From: Flavobacteriaceae bacterium LSUCC0859
GTDB taxonomy: Bacteria; Bacteroidota; Bacteroidia; Flavobacteriales; Flavobacteriaceae
DNA length: 64,000 nt
Reading direction: 5' to 3'
Assembly (NCBI GenBank): GCA_022239325.1
Contig: JAKOGP010000003.1
Location: 186,001-250,000, forward strand
The position numbers and the translations under genes were made by a program. Below are positions 36,527-45,547 of this stretch, piece after piece. The notes under the pieces are model-generated. The model was given only the letters and a program-made list of their open reading frames with translations. It searched no databases and was not told the DNA's origin. Position 1 is the first letter of the stretch, and every line of letters starts with the position of its first letter.

Positions 36527-38935
36527 ATGAAAACAACTTCACAAAGCAAACAAGAGATTACATTTGAAGACTTTAAATCTGAAATTTTATCAGATTATAA
36601 AGTTGCTGTTAGCAGTAGAGAATGTAGTTTACTTGGAAGACGTGAAGTGCTTACAGGAAAAGCCAAATTTGGTATTTTTGGAGATGGTAAAGAATTACCA
36701 CAACTGGCTATGGCCAAGGCCTTTGAAGACGGAGACTTTAGAAGTGGCTATTATAGAGATCAAACTTTTATGATGGCCATAGGGGCCATGAACCCTAAGC
36801 ACCTATTTCACGGTTTGTACGCCACTACAGACATAGAAAAGGAACCCATGAGTGCTGGAAGACAAATGGGGGGGCATTTTGTAACCCATAGTTTAGAAGA
36901 AGACGGCAGCTGGAAAAACCTGACGAAACAAAAAAATAGCAGTTCAGACATCTCCCCTACCGCTGGCCAAATGCCAAGACTACTTGGTCTGGCACAAGCT
37001 TCAAAGATATACAGAAATCAGAAAGGAATAGACTCTGCTCTTTTTTCAGTAGAAGGAAATGAAGTTGCCTGGGGTACAATAGGTAACGCTAGTACAAGTG
37101 AGGGGATGTTTTTTGAAACCATAAACGCCGCCGGTGTACTTCAGGTGCCTATGGTAATTAGTGTCTGGGATGACGACTATGGCATTTCTGTTCACGCCAA
37201 ACACCAAACCACTAAAGAAAGCATTAGTGAGATACTCAAAGGGTTTCAAAAAGAAGAGGACACCAACGGTTTAGAGATACTCAAAGTGGCTGGATGGGAC
37301 TATCCAAACCTCATTAAAACCTATAAAAAAGCGTCAGAAATTGCACGCACTCATCACGTTCCCGTACTCGTACATGTTACAGAACTTACACAGCCACAAG
37401 GCCATTCTACCTCTGGCTCTCATGAACGTTACAAATCAGATGAACGACTCTTGTGGGAAAAAGAACACGACTGCAATCTCAAGTTTAGAGAGTGGATACT
37501 TGCCAATCAATTCTCCGATGAAGCCCAACTATTAGATATAGAAAAAGAGATTAAGCGAGAGGTAAGAAATGCAAAAAAAGAGGCTTGGACAGAATTTTTA
37601 CAGCCTCATATTATTTTAAAAAAGGAATTGGTGTTGTTGTTAAAAGCAGTAATTCCAAAAACTCAAAATAAAGCTGCAATCACCGCAGTGCTAAATGACT
37701 TAATAGCCATTAGCGAGCCTATTAAAAAAGACCTTGCTTCTAAAACTAGAATGGCGCTAAGAGGGCTTATTGGCGAAGAATTTGCAGAAAAAGAGGCACT
37801 TAAAAAATGGTTTCTACAATTTACAACAGCTTCTCAGGCTGCATTTAGTGACCACCTATACAGTGAACATCCCAATGCGGCTACCAAGATTAAAGAAGTT
37901 TCTCCTACCTATGCGAAAAACGCAGAAAAAGTAGATGGTAGGGTCATTCTAAGAGATAATTTTGACGCTCTGCTGCAAAAATATCCTGAATTTCTGATTT
38001 TTGGGGAAGACAGTGGGACCATAGGAGACGTTAATCAGGGATTGGAAGGGCTCCAAAAAAAATATGGAGAAGCCAGGGTATCCGATACCGGTATTAGAGA
38101 GACAACCATTGTAGGGCAAGGCATTGGTTTGGCGCTAAGAGGCTTGAGACCCGTTGCAGAAATTCAATATTTAGACTATGTTCCCTATGCACTAGCTACT
38201 TTAACAGATGACCTAGTGTCACTGAGATACAGAACCTGCGGGAAACAAAAAGCACCCCTGATTATTAGAACTAGAGGGCATAGATTAGAGGGAATCTGGC
38301 ATTCTGGATCACAAATGGGTGGGCTCATACACTACCTTAGAGGTATGTATATCTTAAGCCCACGAAATATGACTGTCGCAGCCGGTTTCTACAACAGCTT
38401 AATGAAAAGTGATGAACCTGCGCTAGTCATTGAAAGTCTCAATGGCTATAGATTAAAGGAAGCTATGCCAAGCAACCTATCTGAAATATGCACGCCAATA
38501 GGTAAGGTAGAATTTATAAAGAAAGGAAAAGATATCACAGTAGTGTCTTATGGGTCTACCCTGAGATTAGTGACGCAAGTTGCTCCAATCTTACTAAATT
38601 ACGACATAGATATAGAGCTCATAGACGCCCAAACATTATTGCCATTTGACATTCATTCTGAGGTGCTTGAGAGTGTTAAAAAAACAAACAGGCTCATGGT
38701 GATAGACGAAGATGTTCCAGGAGGCTGCTCTGCTTATCTTATTCAAGAAATTGTAGAAAAACAGCAAGCTTTTAAGTACTTAGATAGTGCACCAAAAACA
38801 CTGACCGCTAAATCACATAGACCTGCCTACGCTTCAGATGGAGATTATTACTCCAAGCCAAATGCAGAAGATATTTTTGAGGCTATTTATGCCGTGATGC
38901 ATGAAGCAGACCCAGACTCCTATCCAAGTTTATAA
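36527..38935 (+). CDS. Fused E1-type thiamine-diphosphate enzyme, Bacteroidota 800-residue form
   Basis: 802 residues with alpha-like (1-400) and beta-like (460-802) halves of 2-oxoacid dehydrogenase E1. It differs strongly from the 658-residue E1 at 6703-8679. The diphosphate/Mg2+ motif reads GNASTSEG (186-193) with DDDYG (215-219) in the place of the usual NN. The beta half keeps ICESG-like and transketolase C-terminal blocks such as IDAQTLLPFD and DEDVPGG. The substrate may be pyruvate, 2-oxoglutarate or a branched-chain acid; I cannot decide. No E2 or E3 adjoins. Its stop overlaps that of holA by 6 bp in convergent orientation. Confidence 0.82.
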   Translation: MKTTSQSKQEITFEDFKSEILSDYKVAVSSRECSLLGRREVLTGKAKFGIFGDGKELPQLAMAKAFEDGDFRSGYYRDQTFMMAIGAMNPKHLFHGLYATTDIEKEPMSAGRQMGGHFVTHSLEEDGSWKNLTKQKNSSSDISPTAGQMPRLLGLAQASKIYRNQKGIDSALFSVEGNEVAWGTIGNASTSEGMFFETINAAGVLQVPMVISVWDDDYGISVHAKHQTTKESISEILKGFQKEEDTNGLEILKVAGWDYPNLIKTYKKASEIARTHHVPVLVHVTELTQPQGHSTSGSHERYKSDERLLWEKEHDCNLKFREWILANQFSDEAQLLDIEKEIKREVRNAKKEAWTEFLQPHIILKKELVLLLKAVIPKTQNKAAITAVLNDLIAISEPIKKDLASKTRMALRGLIGEEFAEKEALKKWFLQFTTASQAAFSDHLYSEHPNAATKIKEVSPTYAKNAEKVDGRVILRDNFDALLQKYPEFLIFGEDSGTIGDVNQGLEGLQKKYGEARVSDTGIRETTIVGQGIGLALRGLRPVAEIQYLDYVPYALATLTDDLVSLRYRTCGKQKAPLIIRTRGHRLEGIWHSGSQMGGLIHYLRGMYILSPRNMTVAAGFYNSLMKSDEPALVIESLNGYRLKEAMPSNLSEICTPIGKVEFIKKGKDITVVSYGSTLRLVTQVAPILLNYDIDIELIDAQTLLPFDIHSEVLESVKKTNRLMVIDEDVPGGCSAYLIQEIVEKQQAFKYLDSAPKTLTAKSHRPAYASDGDYYSKPNAEDIFEAIYAVMHEADPDSYPSL

Positions 38936-39928
38936 CAATTTAATCAGTAATTCCTTTAGGAGGTTTGTGGGGTCTGAAGGTGCTCCTACCCCTTTGTTTT
39001 TGAGGTCTAGTGTTTTAAGATCATGCAAAGCTTGGCTCACCCTTTTCATGGGATAGCGCTGTGCCGCCTGTTTAATCTCACCAATAAAGAATGGAGAAAT
39101 ACCTAGCGTTGCTGCTACTTCTTTTGGATGGTGATTGGTTAAACCGTGATACTGCATAATTTGAGTGAAGAAAGTATGCAAAATAGAAACCGTCATAATA
39201 AAAGGATGGTCTTTGGAGTTTTGAGAAAAATATTGAATGATTTTGAAGGCTTTTTGAATATTACCCTCACCCACTGCTTTCTTGAGTTCAAAATTATTGT
39301 AGTCTTTGCTCACACCAATATGAGCCTCTATATGGTCTGGTGTAATTTCTGTTCCCTTTGGAAGAACAATTTCTAGCTTTTCCATTTCTTTGGCAATTTT
39401 TGACAAATCACTCCCTAGAGACTCGGAAATTAAATAGCTAGCCTGCGGTAGAATGTTGTAGCCTTTTTGCGATAAATAATGGGAAATCCATTGTGGTATT
39501 TTGTTGTCGTATAGCTTTTTGCTTTCGAGTACTACCCCATTTTTCACAAAAGATTTATAGTAAGCTTTTCGCTTGTCTGGTTTGTTGTATTTGTAACAGA
39601 GTACTAAAATAGTAGACTCCATAGGTTGGGCCGCATAAGAAGCCAATTGATCTATTTGCCTAGACAAATGCTGCGCTTCTTTTATAATAATCAATTGTCT
39701 TTCAGACATCATGGGATATCGCTTGGCCTGAGACACAATCTCCTCCAATTGAGCATCTTTCCCGTAAACTACAATTTCATTAAATGCTCTTGCCTCTTCT
39801 GCTAAGGCTTTTGCCTGTATTAAATTAGAAAGAGCGTCTATATAATAGGGTTCCTCTCCATGAAGCAAATAAAGTGGCTTAAATAAGCCGTTATTTATTT
39901 CTTTAGCAATCTGTTTGGCTTCTTCCAT
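38930..39928 (-). CDS. holA: DNA polymerase III delta subunit
   Basis: 332 residues, normal for delta, the clamp-loader subunit that opens the beta clamp. It has the N-terminal pattern LYLLHGEEPYYIDAL (about 19-33), the central AAA-like fold without Walker A, and the helical collar domain with FELKKAVGEG and DHPFIMTVSILHTFFTQ near 210-255. Start is the ATG at 39928. It diverges from the HSDR_N gene with 27 bp between start codons, which share a palindromic CAAATTTG, and ends inside the stop region of the E1 gene. Confidence 0.92.
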   Translation of the reverse strand: MEEAKQIAKEINNGLFKPLYLLHGEEPYYIDALSNLIQAKALAEEARAFNEIVVYGKDAQLEEIVSQAKRYPMMSERQLIIIKEAQHLSRQIDQLASYAAQPMESTILVLCYKYNKPDKRKAYYKSFVKNGVVLESKKLYDNKIPQWISHYLSQKGYNILPQASYLISESLGSDLSKIAKEMEKLEIVLPKGTEITPDHIEAHIGVSKDYNNFELKKAVGEGNIQKAFKIIQYFSQNSKDHPFIMTVSILHTFFTQIMQYHGLTNHHPKEVAATLGISPFFIGEIKQAAQRYPMKRVSQALHDLKTLDLKNKGVGAPSDPTNLLKELLIKLL

Positions 39929-39943
39929 TCAAAAAAAAATCAT

Positions 39944-39951
39944 CAAATTTG
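39944..39951. promoter_or_regulatory. Possible bidirectional -7 element between holA and the HSDR_N gene
   Basis: CAAATTTG is its own complement and matches TAnnTTTG at seven of eight positions on each strand. It is 15 nt from the holA ATG but only 4 nt from the ATG at 39956, which would make that mRNA nearly leaderless. Confidence 0.35.
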
Positions 39952-39955
39952 TGAT

Positions 39956-40402
39956 ATGCAAGCTCTCAATTTCCCTGCCTTTCCCTTTAGGTTCAAAAAT
40001 AGCGAAAATAAGACCTATATCTTTGATATCATACGCAAAAAATTTGTGCAACTCCAAGCAGAGGAATGGGTAAGACAGCATTTAATCTGGTATTTAATTC
40101 ATCACAAAAACTACCCACTGAGTCTAATGAATGTAGAAAAAAAGCTACAGGTAAACGGGCTTATCAAAAGATATGACTTAGTGGTATTTAAAAAAACAGG
40201 GGACATTCACATCTTAGCGGAATGTAAAGCACCCACTGTAAAAATCACCCAAGATAGTTTTGATCAGACCGCCAGATACAATAAAGTTTTAAACTCCAAT
40301 TTCTTAATAGTAACCAATGGTTTAGATCATTATTATTGTCAACAACTACTGCAGGAAGAAAAATACCGTTTTTTAAAAAGTATTCCTGAATATATCCCTT
40401 AA
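39956..40402 (+). CDS. Orphan HSDR_N-type (type I restriction R N-terminal) nuclease-domain protein
   Basis: 148 residues, only the PD-(D/E)xK domain of HsdR. The catalytic pattern is complete: Asp74 in KRYDLVVF, then Glu89 and Lys91 in LAECKAP, followed by a Gln-rich helix position (FDQTARYNK) seen in these folds. No helicase domain, HsdM or HsdS gene is present here. It thus cannot be a normal restriction subunit; a role in repair or replication next to holA is only speculation from position. Short forms of this kind are widespread in Bacteroidota. The next gene, a glycosyltransferase, follows after 21 bp. Confidence 0.85.
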   Translation: MQALNFPAFPFRFKNSENKTYIFDIIRKKFVQLQAEEWVRQHLIWYLIHHKNYPLSLMNVEKKLQVNGLIKRYDLVVFKKTGDIHILAECKAPTVKITQDSFDQTARYNKVLNSNFLIVTNGLDHYYCQQLLQEEKYRFLKSIPEYIP

Positions 40403-40423
40403 TTTGCAGTTAAATTATCCAAA

Positions 40424-41431
40424 TTGAAAAAGATTGCCATTGTTATTCTAAACTGGAATGGTGCAGCCCTCTTGGAAAGGTTTTTGCCTTCTGTGATAAA
40501 CCACAGCAAAGAACTTGCCAACATATATGTAGCAGATAATGGCTCTACAGATGTATCTATACACGTTTTAGAGACCCAATTCCCTAGTGTAAAAATCATT
40601 GCGCTCCAAGATAATTTTGGTTTTGCAGGTGGGTATAATAAGGCATTAGAGTATGTAGAAGAGCCCTTACTTTGTCTTATGAATTCAGATATAGCTACCT
40701 CTGAAAACTGGCTACCACCAATGATTAGCGCTTTTGAGCAAGACAGAACACTAGCTATAGCTCAACCTAAAATTATAGATGAACTCCACAAAAATAAGTT
40801 TGAATATGCAGGCGCCGCAGGCGGATACTTAGACCGTTTTGGTTATCCGTATTGTAGGGGGCGTATTTTTCAGTCTATTGAAGAAGACCTAGGCCAATAC
40901 AACGACCAAAAAGACATCTTTTGGGCTAGCGGGGCCTGTCTGTTTATTAGGAATAGTGTTTTTAAAGATCTCAAGGGTTTTGACACAGACTACTTTGCCC
41001 ACCAAGAAGAAATTGACCTTTGTTGGCGTGCACAAAATCAAGGGCATCAGATAAAGTACATAGGAAACTCCCAGGTGTACCACCTGGGAGGGTCTACTTT
41101 GAGCAATATGAACCCCATGAAAACATACTTGAACTTTAGAAATTCGTTGTTTTCCCTTCTTAAAAATCTACCACTTTCCCAATCTGTATTTCTAATTTTT
41201 TCCAGGCTTATGTTAGATGGGATTGCAGGGGTACGATTTATATGTCAAGGAAATTTCAAACATTGCCTAGCCATTATTCATGCTCATTTTAGTTTTTATA
41301 GAAAGGCCTATTCCATGTACAAGAAAAACAATAGAGCTATAAGCCCCCATAAATACTACCATAGTTTTTCCATCGTTTGGCTCCATTACATAAAAGGGAT
41401 AAAAAAGTTTTCGCTTTTAGTAAAAGATTAA
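40424..41431 (+). CDS. GT2-family glycosyltransferase
   Basis: 335 residues from TTG at 40424; the conserved family start KIAIVILNWNGAALLERFLPS begins immediately and no in-frame ATG lies upstream. GT-A fold motifs are VADNGSTD (about 38-45), DNFGFAGGYNKAL (64-76) and a DxD-like NSDI (about 89-92), with the acceptor-side DTDYFAHQEEIDLCWRA near 195-210, where Asp/Glu act as base. The C-terminus has amphipathic or weak membrane stretches (about 245-300). It resembles rhamnosyltransferase-like enzymes for surface polysaccharide or O-antigen; the sugar and acceptor are not known. Confidence 0.88.
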   Translation: MKKIAIVILNWNGAALLERFLPSVINHSKELANIYVADNGSTDVSIHVLETQFPSVKIIALQDNFGFAGGYNKALEYVEEPLLCLMNSDIATSENWLPPMISAFEQDRTLAIAQPKIIDELHKNKFEYAGAAGGYLDRFGYPYCRGRIFQSIEEDLGQYNDQKDIFWASGACLFIRNSVFKDLKGFDTDYFAHQEEIDLCWRAQNQGHQIKYIGNSQVYHLGGSTLSNMNPMKTYLNFRNSLFSLLKNLPLSQSVFLIFSRLMLDGIAGVRFICQGNFKHCLAIIHAHFSFYRKAYSMYKKNNRAISPHKYYHSFSIVWLHYIKGIKKFSLLVKD

Positions 41432-41464
41432 CTAATTTAATGGTCTCAATTGAAAACAATCCAA

Positions 41465-41472
41465 TAAATTTG
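41465..41472 (+). promoter_or_regulatory. -7 promoter box of the OmpA-lipoprotein gene
   Basis: TAAATTTG, perfect TAnnTTTG, ends 24 nt before the ATG at 41497. Confidence 0.6.
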
Positions 41473-41496
41473 AACTACTAAATTATATTCCAAACC

Positions 41497-42333
41497 ATGA
41501 AAAAAATCATTTTAGGCTGCCTAGGCGCCACCTTGTTATTATCTTCCTGTGTGTCTCAAAAAAAATATGCAGACTTAGAAGCCAAGCAACAACAAACACA
41601 GGAATTGTTGAGCTCTGCGTCTGATAAATTAAATAAATGTCTTGAAGATACGGCTCGCCTTCAATTACTTGAAGATCAGAATGCCTATTTGAAAGCCAAC
41701 AACCAAGAGCTTATAAATAATTTAGGGAATTTAACCACCCTAACTTCTAAAGGTGCAGATAATTTAGAGCGTTCCTTAGAGAGTTTAAAAGAGAAAGATT
41801 TAACCATCCGTAAATTGAATAATGCGGTAACAAGAAGAGATTCTGTAAATCTTGCTTTGGTGCAAAGCTTAAAAGGTGTGTTGGGTAATCTAGATGACGA
41901 GGATATTGAAATCAATGTAGAAAAAGGAGTTGTATTTGTTTCTATCTCTGACAAATTGTTATTTAACACCGGTAGCTATGTAGTTTCTAATAAAGCTAAA
42001 TCTGTATTAGAAAAAGTAGCGAAAGTGGTTAACAACAAACCAGATTTTGAATTTATGGTAGAAGGTCACACAGACGAAAGAAGCTTTGCTAAAGGAGATT
42101 TAGTAGACAACTGGGATTTAAGTGTAAAAAGAGCCACTTCTGTAGTTAGAATTTTACAAAAAGACTTTGGAGTAGATCCTAAGCGCATGACTGCAGCAGG
42201 TAGAGCAGAGTTTGTTCCTGTTTCTGCAACAGAAATGTCTAAAAACAGAAGAACTAGAATTGTTGTTTTACCAAAAATTGATCAATTCTACAATATGATC
42301 GAAGAAGGTTTAAAAGACGCTGCTATTAACTAA
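41497..42333 (+). CDS. OmpA-family lipoprotein
   Basis: 278 residues. The lipoprotein signal MKKIILGCLGATLLLSSC ends in lipobox LSSC. A coiled-coil segment (about 22-120, rich in Lys, Glu, Gln and Leu heptads) spaces the anchor from a C-terminal OmpA/Pal domain (about 150-260) with the peptidoglycan-binding VEGHTDERS (about 188-196) and NRRTRIVVL near 250. It should tether the outer membrane to the cell wall. It has its own promoter and a strong terminator, so it is a single-gene unit and probably abundant. Confidence 0.92.
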   Translation: MKKIILGCLGATLLLSSCVSQKKYADLEAKQQQTQELLSSASDKLNKCLEDTARLQLLEDQNAYLKANNQELINNLGNLTTLTSKGADNLERSLESLKEKDLTIRKLNNAVTRRDSVNLALVQSLKGVLGNLDDEDIEINVEKGVVFVSISDKLLFNTGSYVVSNKAKSVLEKVAKVVNNKPDFEFMVEGHTDERSFAKGDLVDNWDLSVKRATSVVRILQKDFGVDPKRMTAAGRAEFVPVSATEMSKNRRTRIVVLPKIDQFYNMIEEGLKDAAIN

Positions 42334-42350
42334 TTAGCCTTTCTGAATAT

Positions 42351-42380
42351 AAAAAGCGCCCTTTTAGGGCGCTTTTTTTT
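42351..42380. terminator. Intrinsic terminator between OmpA lipoprotein and Sua5 genes
   Basis: AAAAAGCGCCC (42351-42361), loop TTTTA, GGGCGCTTTTT (42367-42377) with further Ts to 42380. The perfect 11-bp stem has A- and T-runs on both sides and can serve both convergent genes. Confidence 0.93.
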
Positions 42381-42428
42381 GTTTATTTTAGAGTAAAACA
42401 AAGGCTAGAGTGCTGCCTATAGCACTCG

Positions 42429-43049
42429 CTATAATATAGACAGATCTCCTTTGCCGGCTCTGAGCACCAAAGGAGAATCTCCAGAGAGATCAATTATAGT
42501 AGAGGGAATATTGTCTCCGTACCCTCCATCTATAACAGCAGCTACTACATCCTGCCATTTTTCAAATATGAGTTCTGGATCTGTGGTGTATTCAATCAGT
42601 TCATCTGGGTCATGAATAGAGGTAGACACAATTGGATTGCCTAATCTGCGTACCAATTCTTGCGGAATGGAGTGGTCTGGCACCCGAATACCCACCGTTT
42701 TTCGCTTTTTAAAAGCCTTAGGCAGGTTGTTATTACCGGGAAGCACAAATGTATAAGGACCAGGCAATGCCCTTTTTAAAATCTTAAAGGTGGCAGTATC
42801 TATCTGACGAACATAATCTGATAAATTACTGAGATCTGCGCAGATAAAAGACCACTGCGCCTTTTCTAACTTTATTTTTTGGATTTTTGCCAATTTTTCT
42901 AGGGCCTTAGTATTGGAAATATCACAGCCTATCCCATAGACCGTATCTGTGGGGTAAATAACCAAGCCACCCTGCTTTAGTAAAGCTACCACAGTGTCTA
43001 AAGCTTTTTCTTGTGGGTTTTCTGGATAAATTTTTATAAACTGTCCCAT
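42429..43049 (-). CDS. Threonylcarbamoyl-AMP synthase (Sua5/YrdC family)
   Basis: 206 residues, the single-domain TsaC/YrdC size. Family blocks include GGLVIYPTDTVYGIGCD (about 28-44), KIQKIKLEKAQWSFIC (about 59-74) and the phosphate-binding VGIRVPDH near 124-131 and STSIHDP near 143-149. The enzyme makes threonylcarbamoyl-AMP for the t6A37 modification of ANN-decoding tRNAs. Its KRxK-like segment is KIQK, a common Bacteroidota variant to my knowledge. It follows the UvrD gene by 17 bp on the same strand. Confidence 0.9.
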   Translation of the reverse strand: MGQFIKIYPENPQEKALDTVVALLKQGGLVIYPTDTVYGIGCDISNTKALEKLAKIQKIKLEKAQWSFICADLSNLSDYVRQIDTATFKILKRALPGPYTFVLPGNNNLPKAFKKRKTVGIRVPDHSIPQELVRRLGNPIVSTSIHDPDELIEYTTDPELIFEKWQDVVAAVIDGGYGDNIPSTIIDLSGDSPLVLRAGKGDLSIL

Positions 43050-43066
43050 GATTTACATTATGCTTG

Positions 43067-45391
43067 TTATTCTCCAACGAGTTCTAATTTGGCAAAACGT
43101 AAAATGAGTTTTTTAATCCCACCAACCTCAAAATCTATACTGGCTTTTCTATCAGGGCCTATCCCTTCTAAACCAATTACCTTTCCCTGACCAAAGCGGT
43201 TGTGTTTAACCAGTGTTCCTTCTGTTATCTCAATAGCGTCTGCACCATTTCCAATAGGAGATCCTAAATCTGGTTTTATTTTTCTGAGTTTTCTAAGCTG
43301 TCCTTCCTTAGGTCTAAAAGAAGATGGAGGTGTTCCAGATATAGGCTTTTGCTGTCTGAGTTTAGACTTGTCTATATCTCCAAAAATATCTACGTCAATC
43401 ATAGGCTTATAGCTGTAGGTATCTAAGGGAACCTGCATGTCTAAATAACGTTCATCTATTTCTTCAATAAAACGAGAAGGCTCTGCGTCTACTAACTTAC
43501 CCCATCTGTAACGTGTTTGCGCATAGGTTAAATAAGCCTTTGTTTCTGCCCTTGTGAGTGCCACATAAAACAAACGGCGTTCTTCCTCTAATTCTGAACG
43601 CGTATTCATACTCATGGCAGAGGGAAATAAATCTTCCTCCATACCCACCACATATACATAAGGAAATTCCAAACCCTTGGCCATATGTATGGTCATTAGC
43701 GCTACCCGATCTTCATCTCCAATATCCTTATCCATATCTGTAGCTAGGGAAACATCCTCTAAAAATTCAGAGATATTGCCGCTAGCATCGGCCAGCTCTT
43801 GCTGGCCCTCCACAAAGTCCTTAATACCATTGAGCAACTCCTCAATATTTTCCATTTTGGCAATTCCCTCAGGAGTACCGTCTTTCTTGAATTCTAATAG
43901 CAAACCAGATTTTTTGGCTACATGTTCAGAGAGAGTAAAGGCGTCTGCTGTTTTATTTAAGACCTGATAACTCTTTATCATGTTTACAAAATCTTCTAAT
44001 TTCCTTTTGGTACCAGCATTGATCTGCAAAGGGACTGTGTCCAGGTTTTCCATAACTTCAAAGATGGATTTACCGTAATGATTAGCTGCCACCAATAACT
44101 TATCTAGGGTACTCTGACCAATACCCCTTGCAGGAAAATTAATTATGCGCTTTAGGGCTTCCTCATCTTTAGGATTGACTACCAAACGAAGGTAAGCTAG
44201 AACATCTTTAATTTCTTTGCGCTGGTAAAAAGACAAGCCTCCAAAAATTCTGTAAGGAATATCACGCTTTCTAAGCGCGTCTTCAATGGCTCTAGACTGA
44301 GAATTTGTTCGGTATAAAACTGCAAAAGAGGCGTTGGCCAACTGATGCTGCATTTTGGTTTCCAGTATACTACCAGCTACATATCGCCCCTCTTCTGCAT
44401 CTGTTGGAGATCTGTGCACGGTCACGGGTTCACCAGGGTCATTCTGGGTCCAAACCTCTTTTTCTAATTGGTTGGTGTTATTAGCAATAATACTATTGGC
44501 AGCAGCTACAATAGTGCCTGAAGAACGGTAATTTTGCTCTAATCTATACTGAGCTACCGCGTCATAGTCTCTTTGAAAATTCAGAATATTATCTATGTTG
44601 GCCCCTCTGAAAGAATAAATACTTTGGGCGTCATCTCCTACCACACAAATATTCTGATATCTGTCTGAAAGTGCCTTTACAATTAGGTATTGAGAATGGT
44701 TGGTGTCTTGGTACTCGTCTACCAATATATATCTAAACCGGTTCTGGTACTTCATAAGCACGTCTGGAAACCTAGTAAGCAACTCATTGGTTCTAAGCAA
44801 TAAATCGTCAAAATCCATAGCCCCTGCCTTGAAGCACCTCTCTACATATTCCTTGTAAATAGCACCGGTTTGAGGGCGCTTGGCCATGGCATCTGCTTCC
44901 ATGAGGTCTGGGTTATTCTGGTAGGCCTTTACCGTAATAAGGCTGTTCTTATAAGAAGAAATTCTATTTTGAATTTGCTTGTATTTGTAAATATCTTTAT
45001 CCAATCCCATTTCTTTGATAATAGAGGCTATGAGCCGCTGAGAATCTTGGGTATCATAAATAGTGAAATTGGACGGATATCCTAATTTATCTCCGTCAAA
45101 ACGCAGCAATTTGGCAAAGACAGAGTGAAAGGTTCCCATCCAAAGGTTTTTAGCTTCTGCCCCACCAACTATAGTTGCAATCCTATGTTTCATTTCCCTA
45201 GCTGCCTTGTTGGTAAAAGTTAAGGCCAAAATATTAAAGGCGTCTACCCCCTGAGACATCAGGTGGGCTATGCGATACGTAAGTACTCTCGTTTTTCCAG
45301 AGCCTGCACCTGCTATGACCATTAGCGGTCCATCTTTGTGAAGTACTGGGGCCTTTTGAGCCTCATTTAGTGTGTCTATATAGTTTTCCAA
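43067..45391 (-). CDS. UvrD/PcrA-type superfamily 1 DNA helicase
   Basis: 774 residues from TTG at 45391, where the conserved opening (M)ENYIDTLNEAQKAPV begins; the frame can be read back to a GTG at 45451, but those 20 residues look unrelated to the family. Motifs: Walker A AGAGSGKTRVLTYR (about 28-41), DEYQDTN (motif II, about 226-232), GDDAQSIYSFRGA (motif III), and VALMTIHMAKGLEFPYVY and VALTRAE (motifs V and VI) in the last third; an adaptor-like C-terminal end follows. It unwinds DNA 3'-5' in repair and clears RecA or stalled polymerase. Sua5 lies downstream. Confidence 0.92.
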   Translation of the reverse strand: MENYIDTLNEAQKAPVLHKDGPLMVIAGAGSGKTRVLTYRIAHLMSQGVDAFNILALTFTNKAAREMKHRIATIVGGAEAKNLWMGTFHSVFAKLLRFDGDKLGYPSNFTIYDTQDSQRLIASIIKEMGLDKDIYKYKQIQNRISSYKNSLITVKAYQNNPDLMEADAMAKRPQTGAIYKEYVERCFKAGAMDFDDLLLRTNELLTRFPDVLMKYQNRFRYILVDEYQDTNHSQYLIVKALSDRYQNICVVGDDAQSIYSFRGANIDNILNFQRDYDAVAQYRLEQNYRSSGTIVAAANSIIANNTNQLEKEVWTQNDPGEPVTVHRSPTDAEEGRYVAGSILETKMQHQLANASFAVLYRTNSQSRAIEDALRKRDIPYRIFGGLSFYQRKEIKDVLAYLRLVVNPKDEEALKRIINFPARGIGQSTLDKLLVAANHYGKSIFEVMENLDTVPLQINAGTKRKLEDFVNMIKSYQVLNKTADAFTLSEHVAKKSGLLLEFKKDGTPEGIAKMENIEELLNGIKDFVEGQQELADASGNISEFLEDVSLATDMDKDIGDEDRVALMTIHMAKGLEFPYVYVVGMEEDLFPSAMSMNTRSELEEERRLFYVALTRAETKAYLTYAQTRYRWGKLVDAEPSRFIEEIDERYLDMQVPLDTYSYKPMIDVDIFGDIDKSKLRQQKPISGTPPSSFRPKEGQLRKLRKIKPDLGSPIGNGADAIEITEGTLVKHNRFGQGKVIGLEGIGPDRKASIDFEVGGIKKLILRFAKLELVGE

Positions 45392-45547
45392 TCGACCATT
45401 TTTTGTGTCTCTAAAATTAACCAATCTCTGTCGGAACCCGGTATACCACACCTATTAATTATGAACAAAACCAACGATATAAAAGACAACTTATAGTTTT
45501 ATAGCTATATTTAGGCTTCAATGAACACATCTAACATAAAAAAACAC

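Noticed and set aside
39956-40402. Restriction-modification or defence island at the HSDR_N gene
   Set aside because: No HsdM, HsdS, helicase domain or other defence gene on either side; the neighbours are holA and a glycosyltransferase.
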